The notes beneath the pieces are model-generated. The model searched no databases. It was not told the DNA's origin and worked only from the letters and a program-made list of their open reading frames with translations. This document shows positions 7,377 to 16,587 of a DNA stretch of 64,000 nt, in pieces. The DNA is from Fimbriimonadaceae bacterium (GTDB taxonomy: Bacteria > Armatimonadota > UBA10988): assembly GCA_020850355.1 (NCBI GenBank), contig JADZEX010000059.1, positions 38,989 to 102,988 on the forward strand, written 5' to 3'. The translations under genes and the position numbers were made by a program. The number at the start of each line of letters is the position of its first letter. Position 1 is the stretch's first letter.

Positions 7377-9137
7377 CTAGACCGCGCGCGCCGGCAGCTC
7401 GCCGAAGACGTTGAGCACCGTGGCGCCCTGCGCCGGTTGCCAGCGGTCGACGTCGGGGGCCAGGCCGGCCGGCTCGTAGTAGCGCTCGACCAGCGTCTGG
7501 CGCAGGCGGCTCTCGATCTCGTCGCCCTCCTGCGCCACCACCAGCACCACCCCGCCCCCGCCAGCGCCCATCAGCCCGGCCCCGAGCACCCCGTCGAGGG
7601 GCGTCACGAGGTCGACGATCTGGTCGAGTTGCCGGATGCTGGCGCCGTAGAACCCAGGCTGGCGGCGCAGTCGAGCAGCCTGGTACTCCGGCGTGCCTCG
7701 CTTCACCGCGGCCGCGGCCAACTGCCGGAGATGCGCGTCGCTGAGGCGTTGGTGGTGCCCGTCATAGGGCTGACAGTGTCCGGCAGCGTCGAAGGCGAAC
7801 AGCCGGTCGCCGTCGTGGGTGATGCTGGTCAACAGCCCGAACTCGGCCATCGCCTCGGGGGAGCCGTTGGCCAAGAGCTGGTCCTGCACCATCCCGCGGT
7901 CGGCGCGACCGATGCCGTAGAGCGCGGCGCCGCGGAGCGGGATCGATTCCGGCAGCTCCGCCAGGTCGGTGGTGTCGAAGAATGACTGCGCCAACTGCGC
8001 GAAGGCCTCGGGATAGCGCTGCTGCACGGCGCTCAGGGCACAATGCTCCGGTATCGCGAGCAACAGGTCATAGATTCGCGGCAGCGCGATGCGGCTGGTG
8101 TTGAAGTCCGCCAGCCAATGCGTCCCCGCGACGACCTCGCTGGCGATGTTCCAGGCGCGGTGGTGCTCCTCCAGGGCGCGTCGCATTTCGGCGTAGGCGA
8201 ACTTGTAGGCGAAGACGCCGCGGTTGAACATCCGCTTTTCGGCGCTGCTCTTCTCGGCGCGCATCCCCGAGTTGACGACCAGCACCTGGTAGCCACTGGG
8301 GAACTCGACGCTGCGCAGGTCGCGGAACTCCAGCGGCGGAATGAACTGAATGTTGGTGAGCTTGCCGCGCTCGCCGAGCAGCATCGCGGCCTGATCGCCG
8401 GAGCCGCCGCGCGTGCCGACGTACCACTCCGCCTCCCCCAGCAGCCGCACCAGCTCCTTGGGTTGCAGGCCCAAGTGGTAGATGGCGTTGGCGGCCAGTG
8501 CCGTGGCGACCACAATCGCGCTCGAGGAGCTCATCCCGGCGCCGTAGTGGATGTCGCCGGCGATCAGCATGTTCAGCCCGTGATCGACCTCACCGGGTCG
8601 TTCGTGCGCCATCCGCAGCAGCGCGCCTTTGATGTAGTTGAGTGTCCCCGTGCGCCCGGCGGGGCGGTTCTTGCGGTCCTTCAGCTCGCCGACCGCGGCC
8701 TTCACGTCCGGGGTGTCAATGTACTCGACCCACCCGGCCTCCCAGGCCTCGGGGGCCCGCGCCACTTCGCTGTCGAGATCGAAGCTGAGGCCGCTGGCGA
8801 ACTCGGGGGCGGCGTTGCTGACGTGGAACTGCTGGTCGTCGCGCCAGCCGACCACCAGCAGAATCTCCCGCGTGTGGCAGCCGTACAGCACGAAGCTGCC
8901 CTGGTGGTCGGAGTGCGGGTTGAACGACAGCCGACTCGGCGAGCGGCTGATCAGCACAGGGCCCGAGCCGTAATGCTCGCGGTAGGTCCCCAGCGCCTGC
9001 CGCAGTAGCCGACAGCGCTCGGTCCAAACCGCCGAGTCAGGTCCATAGAGGCGCTGCAGCAGCGTCCGGATGCCGTTGTCGAAGGGCGGCGTGAAGGCCT
9101 GCATCCACTCGTCGACCGGCATGAACAACGGCATCAT
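7377..9137 (-). CDS. GHMP-superfamily sugar kinase, galactokinase-like, extended
   Basis: A 586-aa kinase of the galactokinase/mevalonate-kinase superfamily, much longer than galactokinase (about 380-400 aa). An N-terminal galactokinase-type signature reads SPSRLSFNPHSDHQG (66-80, compare GRVNLIGEHTDY). The ATP-binding loop is GAGMSSSSA (199-207), and the C-terminal GHMP motif is GAGLMGAGGGGVV. About 200 extra residues lie in the second half. It probably phosphorylates a free sugar at C1; the sugar is unknown. It is translationally coupled (ATGA) to the sugar-1-phosphate nucleotidyltransferase just upstream, so the pair looks like a kinase plus pyrophosphorylase route to a nucleotide sugar. 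The start at 9137 rather than the open frame further up follows from this overlap; 9134 is also possible (double Met). Confidence 0.8.
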   Translation of the reverse strand: MMPLFMPVDEWMQAFTPPFDNGIRTLLQRLYGPDSAVWTERCRLLRQALGTYREHYGSGPVLISRSPSRLSFNPHSDHQGSFVLYGCHTREILLVVGWRDDQQFHVSNAAPEFASGLSFDLDSEVARAPEAWEAGWVEYIDTPDVKAAVGELKDRKNRPAGRTGTLNYIKGALLRMAHERPGEVDHGLNMLIAGDIHYGAGMSSSSAIVVATALAANAIYHLGLQPKELVRLLGEAEWYVGTRGGSGDQAAMLLGERGKLTNIQFIPPLEFRDLRSVEFPSGYQVLVVNSGMRAEKSSAEKRMFNRGVFAYKFAYAEMRRALEEHHRAWNIASEVVAGTHWLADFNTSRIALPRIYDLLLAIPEHCALSAVQQRYPEAFAQLAQSFFDTTDLAELPESIPLRGAALYGIGRADRGMVQDQLLANGSPEAMAEFGLLTSITHDGDRLFAFDAAGHCQPYDGHHQRLSDAHLRQLAAAAVKRGTPEYQAARLRRQPGFYGASIRQLDQIVDLVTPLDGVLGAGLMGAGGGGVVLVVAQEGDEIESRLRQTLVERYYEPAGLAPDVDRWQPAQGATVLNVFGELPARAV

Positions 9138-9997
9138 GGCGCGGCGATCTCCTGCCACTGCTCGACGGTGTCGATCCCCTTACCCTCCCGCGGATCGCTC
9201 AAGGCCATCGTCCGCACCACCTGGCCGTGGCGCAGATAGTGCTCCACCAGGTCGGTCACCAGCAGCTCGCCCTGCGCGTTGCGGTCGCTCAGTTCGGCGC
9301 ACCGCTGCCGCAGATCGGGCAACCGCCAGGCGTAGGTGGAGACGTTGACCTCGCGGATCGCCAGCAGTTGCTGCTGCGTGAAGTCGTGCGCCGACCCGTC
9401 GTACAGCAGCAACGTCGTCCCGCCGGGCAGCGCGTCGATCACGCGGCGTTCGAGGATCGCCAGCGCCTGGCGTTGCTCCTCGTCGCCGACGGCGACCACC
9501 CGGCCCTGGCGACTCGCCCGCACCTGCTCGGGCCCGCCCTCCAGCCAGCCGGTCAGAAAGAGCATCCCGCAGTCGCCCTGCGCGAAGCGCTGCCGGAACC
9601 GGGCGATGGTGCTCGCCGTCAGCAGCGGCTTGTCGCCGCAGAAGAAGTAGACCTCGGCCGCGGTGTCGAGCGGCACGGCCTGTAGGGCGCACTGCAGCGC
9701 ATGGCCGGTGCCGCGCGGCGGGTCCTGCTCGACGAAGTGCCGCCCCGGCGCCTCGCCGACGGTTTCGCGAACAAGGTCGGCGCGGTGCCCCACGACGACG
9801 TACTGTTCGTGGTCACCCAACCCCGCCGCGATGGCTTCGAGCACGCGCGCCAGGCAAGGTCGGCCGCCGACATCGGCGAGGACCTTCGGAGAGTCGTGCT
9901 TGAAGCGGGTGCCCTTCCCCGCAGCCGCAACAATCGCAATCCGCCGTGGTGCTGGCTCGCTCACGCTGCCGTCGCTTTCTGGAGCCGTGCGACTCAC
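9134..9997 (-). CDS. Sugar-1-phosphate nucleotidyltransferase (GlmU N-domain type)
   Basis: A 287-aa NTP transferase with the GlmU-like uridylyltransferase fold. It has the nucleotide-binding AAAGKGTRF (24-32) with SPKVL after it, GTGHA at 96-100, and FCGDKPLL for the metal-binding Asp. The C-terminal left-handed beta-helix acetyltransferase domain of true GlmU is missing, so this is a stand-alone pyrophosphorylase. The coupling with the GHMP kinase suggests that it activates the sugar-1-phosphate that enzyme makes. The GTG at 9997 is chosen because the predicted transcription start lies 19 nt upstream; a second GTG at 9964 is the alternative. Confidence 0.82.
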   Translation of the reverse strand: MSRTAPESDGSVSEPAPRRIAIVAAAGKGTRFKHDSPKVLADVGGRPCLARVLEAIAAGLGDHEQYVVVGHRADLVRETVGEAPGRHFVEQDPPRGTGHALQCALQAVPLDTAAEVYFFCGDKPLLTASTIARFRQRFAQGDCGMLFLTGWLEGGPEQVRASRQGRVVAVGDEEQRQALAILERRVIDALPGGTTLLLYDGSAHDFTQQQLLAIREVNVSTYAWRLPDLRQRCAELSDRNAQGELLVTDLVEHYLRHGQVVRTMALSDPREGKGIDTVEQWQEIAAP

Positions 9998-10022
9998 TCC
10001 ACCGGAGCCGCCCCTGAGCCAT

Positions 10023-10050
10023 ACCCTAGCGTGCCATCGGAGCGTGACAA
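10023..10050 (-). promoter_or_regulatory. Putative promoter for the nucleotidyltransferase-kinase pair
   Basis: Minus strand TTGTCA (10045-10050), a 16-nt spacer, TAGGGT (10023-10028). The -35 is good and the -10 mediocre. It lies in the 114-nt gap below the subtilase stop. Confidence 0.42.
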
Positions 10051-10111
10051 CGACAGGGCAGGCCGACGTTGCAGCGGGGTTACCGCGGCCCGTCGACCTG
10101 CCCGTTCGACT

Positions 10112-13100
10112 CTAGCGGATGGTGACCGTCCGCACGGCCCGCACCATCTCGCCCGCAGCGCTGCGCGCCAGCAACTGCACCTGGTAGGTCCCGCGCGGGA
10201 CCGGCCGGCCTTGCGCGTCGAGCCCGTCCCAGTTGAGCGCCACCACCCCACTGCCGGTGCGCGGCGCCGTCTCGACGATCACCCGACCCGCCAGGCTGGT
10301 CACGCGGAGCACCAGACTCGCCTCGCTGGAGACCGCCGCGCTGACCGCCAACCCCCGGCCGCGGCCGGGCTGCACGGACAGCGTGCCGATCTGCAGCGTG
10401 CTGCTGCCGCGCGGCACCACGGTCAGGTCAAAGAAGCGCTCGCCACTGCCCTGGAAGACGTAGGAGCTGCTGTTGTTGAGCAGCACCTGCTGCCCGGTGC
10501 TGAGGTCGAGCAGCCGCGCCCGGTAGCCATTGGGCAACTGCCGCGCCAGGAACGGCCAACTGAGGGTGACCGGCCCCTGCTGCGCCGCCGTGACGGCCAG
10601 CCGCCAGCGAGTCGCGGTGGTCACCGGCTGGCCTTGCCAGTCGGCGGCCGCGCGAGTCAGGTCGCTGGCGATGATCTCACAGCGCACCGGCCCGCTGCCC
10701 GACGGGGCCGCCGGCGGCGTGACGCTGCGCACGGCCTGCCGCAACGCCCCGACCACGGCCGTGCTGCTGCCCCCGTCGACGCTGGCCGTCAGCGCCAGGC
10801 CGAAGTTGGACGGCGAGACCGGCGCCGGCGCCTGCCGGGCCAGCCCGCTGTCGGGTCGGTAGACCACCCCGACACCGTCCCGCAGGGCCCTCCAGAAGTA
10901 GCCCTCGTAGACTTGCACCTGGGTCCGCATCCCGTCGGTCCCCGGCAGCACCGGATCGATCACCTGCTCGTAGTCGTGCCCGTTGTAGACCCAGCCGAAC
11001 GGGTCGATCAGCGCCCAGTTGTCGGGATCGGCGAGCGTGCCCTGCGAGACGCCGGCCAGGAAGACCTCGAAGTCGGCCAGCCGCCACTGCATGTTGCGCG
11101 ACTCGCGCGGGTTGCCCAACTGGTGGAAGCCCGCCGGCGAGGTCACCAGGCTGAACCCGTTGGCACCGCCGTCGTTGCCGGCCCGGGTGCCGGTCAGTTC
11201 GGCCACCCCGGCCGAGTTGGTGCGCAGGAAGAAGCCCTTGCCCGGCGCGATGTTGAACGCCGCGTTGGCGGCATCCGGCCGGAAGAACTCGTAGCGGGTC
11301 TGCCCCGCCACCAACCGCGCCACCTGCGGCGGGGTCGGCGTGACGTTGAAGTCGAGGATCGTCTGCCGGCTGTCAGCCGGGCTGATCGGGAAGCTGATCA
11401 GGTAGACCCCCGGCGTCGACAGCGACACGCTCATCACCTGCAGGAACTCGGCCGTGGCGGTGGCGGCGATCTGCTCCCCGTCCAGGGTGGCGCTGATGGC
11501 CACCGTGCCGGGGTTGTCCTTGGTCATCTGGAACCGCAGTTGGCCGGTCGAGTCGGTCGCCGCGGTCGGGTTGGTGATGTGCAGGCCCTCGGTCGGGGCG
11601 CCGAACACCTGCACGCGGCTGGCGGCGACCCCGGCGACCGGCTGGGCAGCGCTGTCGCGCACCGTCACGGTGACCGTGATCGGCGTCTGGCCATTGGCCG
11701 GAGCCGTCGGCCGCGAGAGCTGCAGCAGCGAGCTGCCGCCCTGGGCCTTGACGATGTAGTTGACGGTCACTTCGAGGCCCGGGCTGACCGTGAACTCGTG
11801 GACGCCTTCGGCTTCGAGCACCGGCGACCCCGAGCTGGCATCGGCGAACGACAACTGCGTGTCGACGTCGCAGTAGTCCTGGAACGAGCCGAAGAGGTCG
11901 ATCACCTGCACGTCGTTGCCCAGGTAGCGGCGCTTGACGGTGCTCACGCGGCTCCCGGAGTTGGTGCCGTTGAGGGTCGCCTTGACCCGCGCCTGGTGAT
12001 AGAAGTCGGCCACGATGGTGCGGTTCTGGGTGGTGATCGTCCCGGTCCGCGGGTTGGGCTGCCCATCGGCATCGGTGTCGGGTGCCAGCCAGCGCTGGTC
12101 GGTGCCCTGCGTCAGCGGCGCCGCCGGAATGCTGTACCCCGAGCCGGCATCGCAGAAGGCGGTGGCGGTCTGCGAGTTGGCGTTGACCGTCGCGCTCTGC
12201 CCGCCGGTGAGGATGCCGACCGGCACGAGGTTGGCGTCGTCGTAGGTCCCGCCGGCCTGTACCTGAACCTGGAAGGTCGCCCGCAACTGGTGGTAGTAGC
12301 TGGCGCTGAGGCTGGTCACGGTGGAGTTGACGGTGTAGGTCTGCTGCCCCTGCCGCCACCACCGCGCCGAGGTCGTCGAGCCGCTGCTGGTGTCGGGGAA
12401 GACCACGTCGCTGCCGTCGTCGCAGTAGATGGTCGCCGGGCTGCCGTCGTAGACGGCCTGCTGCCGGGTGATCCCGCGCAGGGTGTACTGCACCGCGGCG
12501 TAGTTCGAGCTGTCCAGCCGCCGGGCCCCGGTGACGGCCCCATTGGCGGTGTCGACGGTCACCTGCACCGGCAGACCGAGCAGCCGCTGCGCCTCCTGCA
12601 CCGCGGCGAAGGCGTTGACCTTGCCGTAGCCGTAGAGGTCGCTGTGCCCATTGCTGTCGTAGCCGCCGCCGGGCTGGTCGATCTGGTCGGCCGTCCGCTC
12701 CAACAGCGCCTGCACCTCGGTATAGGTCAAGGTCGGGTTGGCCGAAATGACCAGCGCGGTGACCCCCGAGGCCAGCGGGCAGGCCGAGGAGGTGCCGCCG
12801 AAGGTTGGCTCGTAGTTGCCGGCGTTGTAGCCCTGACCACCCATCCGGTCGGTGGTGGTGATCCCGGCCGTGCCAGCGATGATGTCGTTGGAGGGCGCCA
12901 CCAGGTCGAGCGCGGCGCCGTAGCTGCTGTAGGCCGAGCGGACCTCCTGGCTGTTGCTGGCACCAATCGCCATCACCCGCTGGTAGGTCTCCAGGCCGCG
13001 GCCGGCGATGTCGACGTTGTCGTTGCCCGAGGAGTACAGGAAGACACACCCGGCACCGAAGCGGCCGGTGTTGGTGCAGAGGTCGATCGCCTGGCGAATC

Positions 13101-14242
13101 GGGTCCGGCAGCGGCAGGTCGACGGTGTAACCCCAACTGTTGTTGAAGATGCTGACTCCGGCCTGGAGGCCAACGGTGTAGCCGGTGGCGACGTCATCGA
13201 AGGAGAAGCCGTTGTTGAAGTCCATCCGGATCGGGAAGATGCGGCAACCGGGCGCCGCCCCAGTGACGCCCAGGTTGTTGTCACCCGCGGCGGCGGCCAC
13301 GCCGCTGACCGCTGTACCATGCGCGTCGGCGGGATCCTTGTGCGAGCCGTCGTTGGTGCCGGTCGAAGTGTCATACCCCCGCATCAGCTTGTTGCCGACA
13401 TCGAGGTCCTCGTGGTTCGGATCGACGCCGTCGTCCATCACGCCGATCACCAAGAAGCCGCTGCCACGCTCCAGGTCCCAGGCCTCGGCGGCGTCCACGT
13501 CGGCGTCGGCGAGGGTGTTGGGGTAGGTGCCGTCACTGTTGAGGTGCCACTGGTCGGGCGCGTACAGGGGGTCGTTGGGCGTGTAGAACAACTGACCCAG
13601 CGGCGCTCGTCCGCGGGGCCGGGGCGGCGGAGCGTGACGCACCGCCCCACCCACCAGGTTCGGCGTCGCCATCCGGGCGTGCGCCACTTCGACCAACTGC
13701 CGGGCCACGGTCATCGGGTTGTGGGTCTCGGGATCGACCACCCGGACGAGATAGCCGGTCGGCGCATAGTCGCCCAGCGGCCGGACGAACTCGAGGCCGT
13801 AGTCGGCGGTCAGGGCCTGCCGCTCGGTGAGGCTGAGCGCGCGCCCAAAGTCCAGCAGGATTTCGGCGGTCAGGGCGATCGGCGCCGCCGGCGCGCCGAA
13901 CGACGGCAGCACGGCGATCACGCCCGAGACGGCTCGAACCTCTTGCGCCAGGGTGTCCAGCGCGGCCCGCGAGCGGCTCACCGCCGGGCGTACCAGCACC
14001 ATCTGGTGTTGCGGCAGCACGGCCAGGCGAGTGGCCGCATGGTTGACGCCCGCCTGCTGCAAGCCTTGCGGCAGGGCCGCCGTGGCGGCGGCCGAGCCGG
14101 TCAGGGCAACCACTGCGGCGTCGCAACGTGGCAGACTGACGATCTGCCCATTGGCGTAGAACTGCAGGTCCTGCGCCCCGGCTGCGCTGACTGCCAAAGC
14201 CACCCAGAAGAGCGGTGCCCGCCGTCCGATCCACGCGCGCAT
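10112..14242 (-). CDS. Secreted S8 subtilisin-like serine protease with Ig-like and FlgD-like C-terminal domains
   Basis: A 1376-aa exported protease. The signal peptide is at 1-23 (ending VSAAGA). The S8 catalytic triad is Asp270 (VMDDGVD), His308 (DAHGT) and Ser485 (GGTSSACP). After the protease there are repeated beta-rich stretches, including an invasin/Big-type segment (PANGQTPITVTVTVRDSAAQ). The end is a FlgD-Ig-like domain (WDGLDAQGRPVPRGTYQVQLLA), a module often found at the very C-terminus of large exported proteins of diderm bacteria and thought to help sorting or anchoring. The start ATG 14242 has GGGAGG upstream; the frame is open 16 codons further but without an RBS. It has its own promoter and a leader of about 143 nt. 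Substrates are unknown; probably cell-surface or extracellular. Confidence 0.9.
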   Translation of the reverse strand: MRAWIGRRAPLFWVALAVSAAGAQDLQFYANGQIVSLPRCDAAVVALTGSAAATAALPQGLQQAGVNHAATRLAVLPQHQMVLVRPAVSRSRAALDTLAQEVRAVSGVIAVLPSFGAPAAPIALTAEILLDFGRALSLTERQALTADYGLEFVRPLGDYAPTGYLVRVVDPETHNPMTVARQLVEVAHARMATPNLVGGAVRHAPPPRPRGRAPLGQLFYTPNDPLYAPDQWHLNSDGTYPNTLADADVDAAEAWDLERGSGFLVIGVMDDGVDPNHEDLDVGNKLMRGYDTSTGTNDGSHKDPADAHGTAVSGVAAAAGDNNLGVTGAAPGCRIFPIRMDFNNGFSFDDVATGYTVGLQAGVSIFNNSWGYTVDLPLPDPIRQAIDLCTNTGRFGAGCVFLYSSGNDNVDIAGRGLETYQRVMAIGASNSQEVRSAYSSYGAALDLVAPSNDIIAGTAGITTTDRMGGQGYNAGNYEPTFGGTSSACPLASGVTALVISANPTLTYTEVQALLERTADQIDQPGGGYDSNGHSDLYGYGKVNAFAAVQEAQRLLGLPVQVTVDTANGAVTGARRLDSSNYAAVQYTLRGITRQQAVYDGSPATIYCDDGSDVVFPDTSSGSTTSARWWRQGQQTYTVNSTVTSLSASYYHQLRATFQVQVQAGGTYDDANLVPVGILTGGQSATVNANSQTATAFCDAGSGYSIPAAPLTQGTDQRWLAPDTDADGQPNPRTGTITTQNRTIVADFYHQARVKATLNGTNSGSRVSTVKRRYLGNDVQVIDLFGSFQDYCDVDTQLSFADASSGSPVLEAEGVHEFTVSPGLEVTVNYIVKAQGGSSLLQLSRPTAPANGQTPITVTVTVRDSAAQPVAGVAASRVQVFGAPTEGLHITNPTAATDSTGQLRFQMTKDNPGTVAISATLDGEQIAATATAEFLQVMSVSLSTPGVYLISFPISPADSRQTILDFNVTPTPPQVARLVAGQTRYEFFRPDAANAAFNIAPGKGFFLRTNSAGVAELTGTRAGNDGGANGFSLVTSPAGFHQLGNPRESRNMQWRLADFEVFLAGVSQGTLADPDNWALIDPFGWVYNGHDYEQVIDPVLPGTDGMRTQVQVYEGYFWRALRDGVGVVYRPDSGLARQAPAPVSPSNFGLALTASVDGGSSTAVVGALRQAVRSVTPPAAPSGSGPVRCEIIASDLTRAAADWQGQPVTTATRWRLAVTAAQQGPVTLSWPFLARQLPNGYRARLLDLSTGQQVLLNNSSSYVFQGSGERFFDLTVVPRGSSTLQIGTLSVQPGRGRGLAVSAAVSSEASLVLRVTSLAGRVIVETAPRTGSGVVALNWDGLDAQGRPVPRGTYQVQLLARSAAGEMVRAVRTVTIR

Positions 14243-14333
14243 GTTCACCCTCCCGCTCGGCCCCTCGGCAGGGCCGGGCAAGGTATCCATCTCAGGGCGT
14301 GTTCGCTGCCGCGGCGCCGGTCCCTGCCGGTCT

Positions 14334-14352
14334 CAGACGCGGGCAACGTCTG
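14334..14352 (-). repeat. Hairpin in the subtilase leader
   Basis: CAGACG and CGTCTG form a perfect 6-bp stem around a 7-nt loop; GCCGG and CCGGC flank it and can extend the stem across a 3-nt bulge. It lies inside the predicted 5' leader of the subtilase gene. I could not match it to a known riboswitch. Confidence 0.4.
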
Positions 14353-14391
14353 CCGGCGAGCGCAAGCTGCGCCCGACTCCGACGCCGCATC

Positions 14392-14421
14392 ATCATAACA
14401 CGCGCCAAGAACCGCCGTCAA
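14392..14421 (-). promoter_or_regulatory. Sigma-70 promoter for the subtilase gene
   Basis: Minus strand TTGACG (14416-14421), an 18-nt spacer, TATGAT (14392-14397). It starts just after the stop codon of the HD-GYP gene and predicts transcription from about 14385. Confidence 0.62.
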
Positions 14422-14423
14422 CG

Positions 14424-16577
14424 TCAGGCGCCGGGGCGGCTCGCTTCTTGGACAGGCGCGGAGCCCGGCGGTTGTGCCGGATCGTCAGCCGGCATCAGCC
14501 CGCGTATCGGCGCGATCCGGCCGGCGTCGTAGGCGGCCAGGAAGGCGTCCACGGCGGCCGGGTGCCACTGCGACCCGGCGCCCTCGCGCAACCGCCGCAG
14601 GGCCTCCTGGTCGGCCAGGCCGCGGCGGTAGGGCCGGTCGCTGGTCATCGCGTCGTAGGCGTCGGCCACCGCCAGCACCGTCGCCTGGGTCGGAATCTCG
14701 TCGCCCGCCTTGCGGTCCGGGTAGCCCTGGCCGTCGTACCGCTCGTGGTGCCAGCGAATCCCCGGCAGCACGGCGTGCAGCCGCTTGACTGGCGCGATGA
14801 TCCGCGCGCCATGCAGCGGATGCTGCTGCATCACGGCCCGCTCCTCGGCCGTCAGCGGCCCCGGCTTGCAGAGAATCGCCTCCGGAATGCCGATCTTGCC
14901 GACGTCGTGCATCAGCGCCGCGACCCGCAGCAGGTCGAGGTCGGCCGGCGCCAGCCGCAGCTCGCGAGCCGTCTCGAGAGCCAGCAAGGTCACCCGGTGG
15001 CTATGCCCGGCGGTGTACCGGTCTTTCGCGTCGACCGCCTTGGCGAGGGTCCCGACGGTGCTCAGGAAGAGGTCCTGCAGGTCACCAAACAGGCGCGTGT
15101 TGAGAATCGCCACAGCGGCGTGGTTGGCCAGGGCCGAGAGCAGGTCCAGGTCGCGGTCGCCAAACACCCCGGGGCCAGTCTTGTTGGCGATGTTGAGCAC
15201 CCCGATCACCCGGCCGTGGACCCGCAACGGGACACACAGCGCGTCGCGGACACCGCTCCGGGCTTCCTCCAGGTCGGCCGCGTCGACCAGCCGGAGCGGC
15301 TCCCCCGACAGCGCCACCAGCCCCGCGATGCCCTCGCCGAGTCGAACGCGGGTCGCTGCGACGACCTCCTCGCTGAGCCCCCGCGCGGTCTCGATGCGCA
15401 GCTCGGTGCGCTCTTCATCGAGCAGCATCAGCGACCCGCGCTCGGCCGCCATCAGGGCCATCGCCTGACCCAGAATCTCGTTCAGCACATCGCGGCTGTC
15501 GACGGTCACCAGCGCCCGGCTGACTTCGAACAGGGCGGTCAGCTCGCCGGTGCTGCGACTCAGGTCGCGGGCCTGCTCGTGCAGGCTATTGCGCAGCCAG
15601 GCCGTCTCCCAGGCCAGCCCGGCCTGCTGCCCAAACTCCCCGAGCGCCTCCCGCTCGGTGCGGTCGATGGCCAGGTCGGGCAGGCTGCTGAGCAGGGTCA
15701 GCCGGCCGATCAGGCGGTGCTCCTCACCGACCAGCGGGACCACCAGGTTGGTCCCGTCAAGGTCCAACGAGCGGGTGGTGATCACCGCTGGCGGTCCGGC
15801 CGCGCCGCCCAGCTCGTCGGGCTCCACCGCCTGCGGCAACCGCGCCGGCGGCCGGCCGCCGCGGCTCCGCGAGCCCCACGGTTCGAGGGTGTCCCCCGCC
15901 GCGTTGAGCAGCGCCAGGGTGACGCTCTGCACCGCCGGCAGCGCCTGCGCGGTGTCCAGCACCAGATCGGCCAGCGCCGTCAGCGGCAAGGGCCGCCGCA
16001 AGGCCCCCGCGATGGTGCTGGTGGCTCGCTCGTGGTGCAGCAGGCGGGCCATCCGGCGGTCGCGCTCCTGCCGTTCGGCCGCGTCCCGCGCCAGGGTCCC
16101 GACGACCAGCCCCCCGGCGACGATCGTCGCGGCCAGGCCGATCAGCTCGTAAGGCGCCGCGCGGCCCGGCGTCTGGACCGTCAGGAAGGTCGCCGCGACG
16201 AGGCAGGCGAGGGCCACCAGCAGGACCGTGTCCTCGCGCAGCAGCAGCCCTGCGTCAAGCACCGGCAGCACCAGCAGGTAACGCAGCGGGCTGTTGATGC
16301 CGGGGCCGTGCAACAGGATCAGGCAGGTCGCCAGGACGATGTCGCCGACCAGCCGCAGCCGGCGGGCCTGGTCGGTGGAGTGGGCGGTCAGCCCGGCCAG
16401 CAGGCTCAGCGTGACGTAGCCCAGCCCGACCCCCAGCAGGCCGTTGACAGCCGGCTCGGGCGCTGCCAGGGCGACGATCAGCAGCGCGGCCAGCAGGACT
16501 AGCGCCCGCGCCACCTGCCAGCCGGGCGCGCTGTAGGGCGAGGACCAGGTCACGGGCAGCCCGGCGGTAGCATCCAC
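14424..16577 (-). CDS. Membrane-anchored GAF and HD-GYP protein, predicted c-di-GMP phosphodiesterase
   Basis: 717 aa. Several hydrophobic segments occupy residues 22-165. They are followed by a weak GAF-like domain (about 190-330), a clear GAF domain (about 345-495) and a C-terminal HD-GYP domain. The HD pair is at 557-558 (ALMHDVGKIGIP) and the defining HHERYDGQGYP at 610-620, so the metal site and GYP motif look intact. HD-GYP proteins hydrolyse c-di-GMP to pGpG or GMP. The start is uncertain: the GTG at 16577 gives a 10-nt gap after the sigma-GGDEF stop, and a GTG at 16553 also fits. It is the last gene of the pil operon; the next gene has its own promoter. Its position makes it the likely eraser of the signal sensed by the upstream fusion protein. 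Confidence 0.88.
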   Translation of the reverse strand: MDATAGLPVTWSSPYSAPGWQVARALVLLAALLIVALAAPEPAVNGLLGVGLGYVTLSLLAGLTAHSTDQARRLRLVGDIVLATCLILLHGPGINSPLRYLLVLPVLDAGLLLREDTVLLVALACLVAATFLTVQTPGRAAPYELIGLAATIVAGGLVVGTLARDAAERQERDRRMARLLHHERATSTIAGALRRPLPLTALADLVLDTAQALPAVQSVTLALLNAAGDTLEPWGSRSRGGRPPARLPQAVEPDELGGAAGPPAVITTRSLDLDGTNLVVPLVGEEHRLIGRLTLLSSLPDLAIDRTEREALGEFGQQAGLAWETAWLRNSLHEQARDLSRSTGELTALFEVSRALVTVDSRDVLNEILGQAMALMAAERGSLMLLDEERTELRIETARGLSEEVVAATRVRLGEGIAGLVALSGEPLRLVDAADLEEARSGVRDALCVPLRVHGRVIGVLNIANKTGPGVFGDRDLDLLSALANHAAVAILNTRLFGDLQDLFLSTVGTLAKAVDAKDRYTAGHSHRVTLLALETARELRLAPADLDLLRVAALMHDVGKIGIPEAILCKPGPLTAEERAVMQQHPLHGARIIAPVKRLHAVLPGIRWHHERYDGQGYPDRKAGDEIPTQATVLAVADAYDAMTSDRPYRRGLADQEALRRLREGAGSQWHPAAVDAFLAAYDAGRIAPIRGLMPADDPAQPPGSAPVQEASRPGA

Positions 16578-16587
16578 GGGCGGTGCC

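Noticed and set aside
14243..14385. c-di-GMP riboswitch in the subtilase leader
   Set aside because: I looked for GEMM-type core sequence because of the c-di-GMP genes next door. The conserved core is absent; only a simple hairpin is present.
9701..14398. A 1565-codon open frame on the plus strand
   Set aside because: It is the shadow of the subtilase and nucleotidyltransferase genes. It is rich in Arg, Gly and His without domains, as GC-rich antisense frames usually are.
14241..16502. A 753-codon plus-strand frame opposite the HD-GYP gene
   Set aside because: Gln/Arg/Gly-rich, no domain; the minus strand encodes intact HD-GYP motifs.
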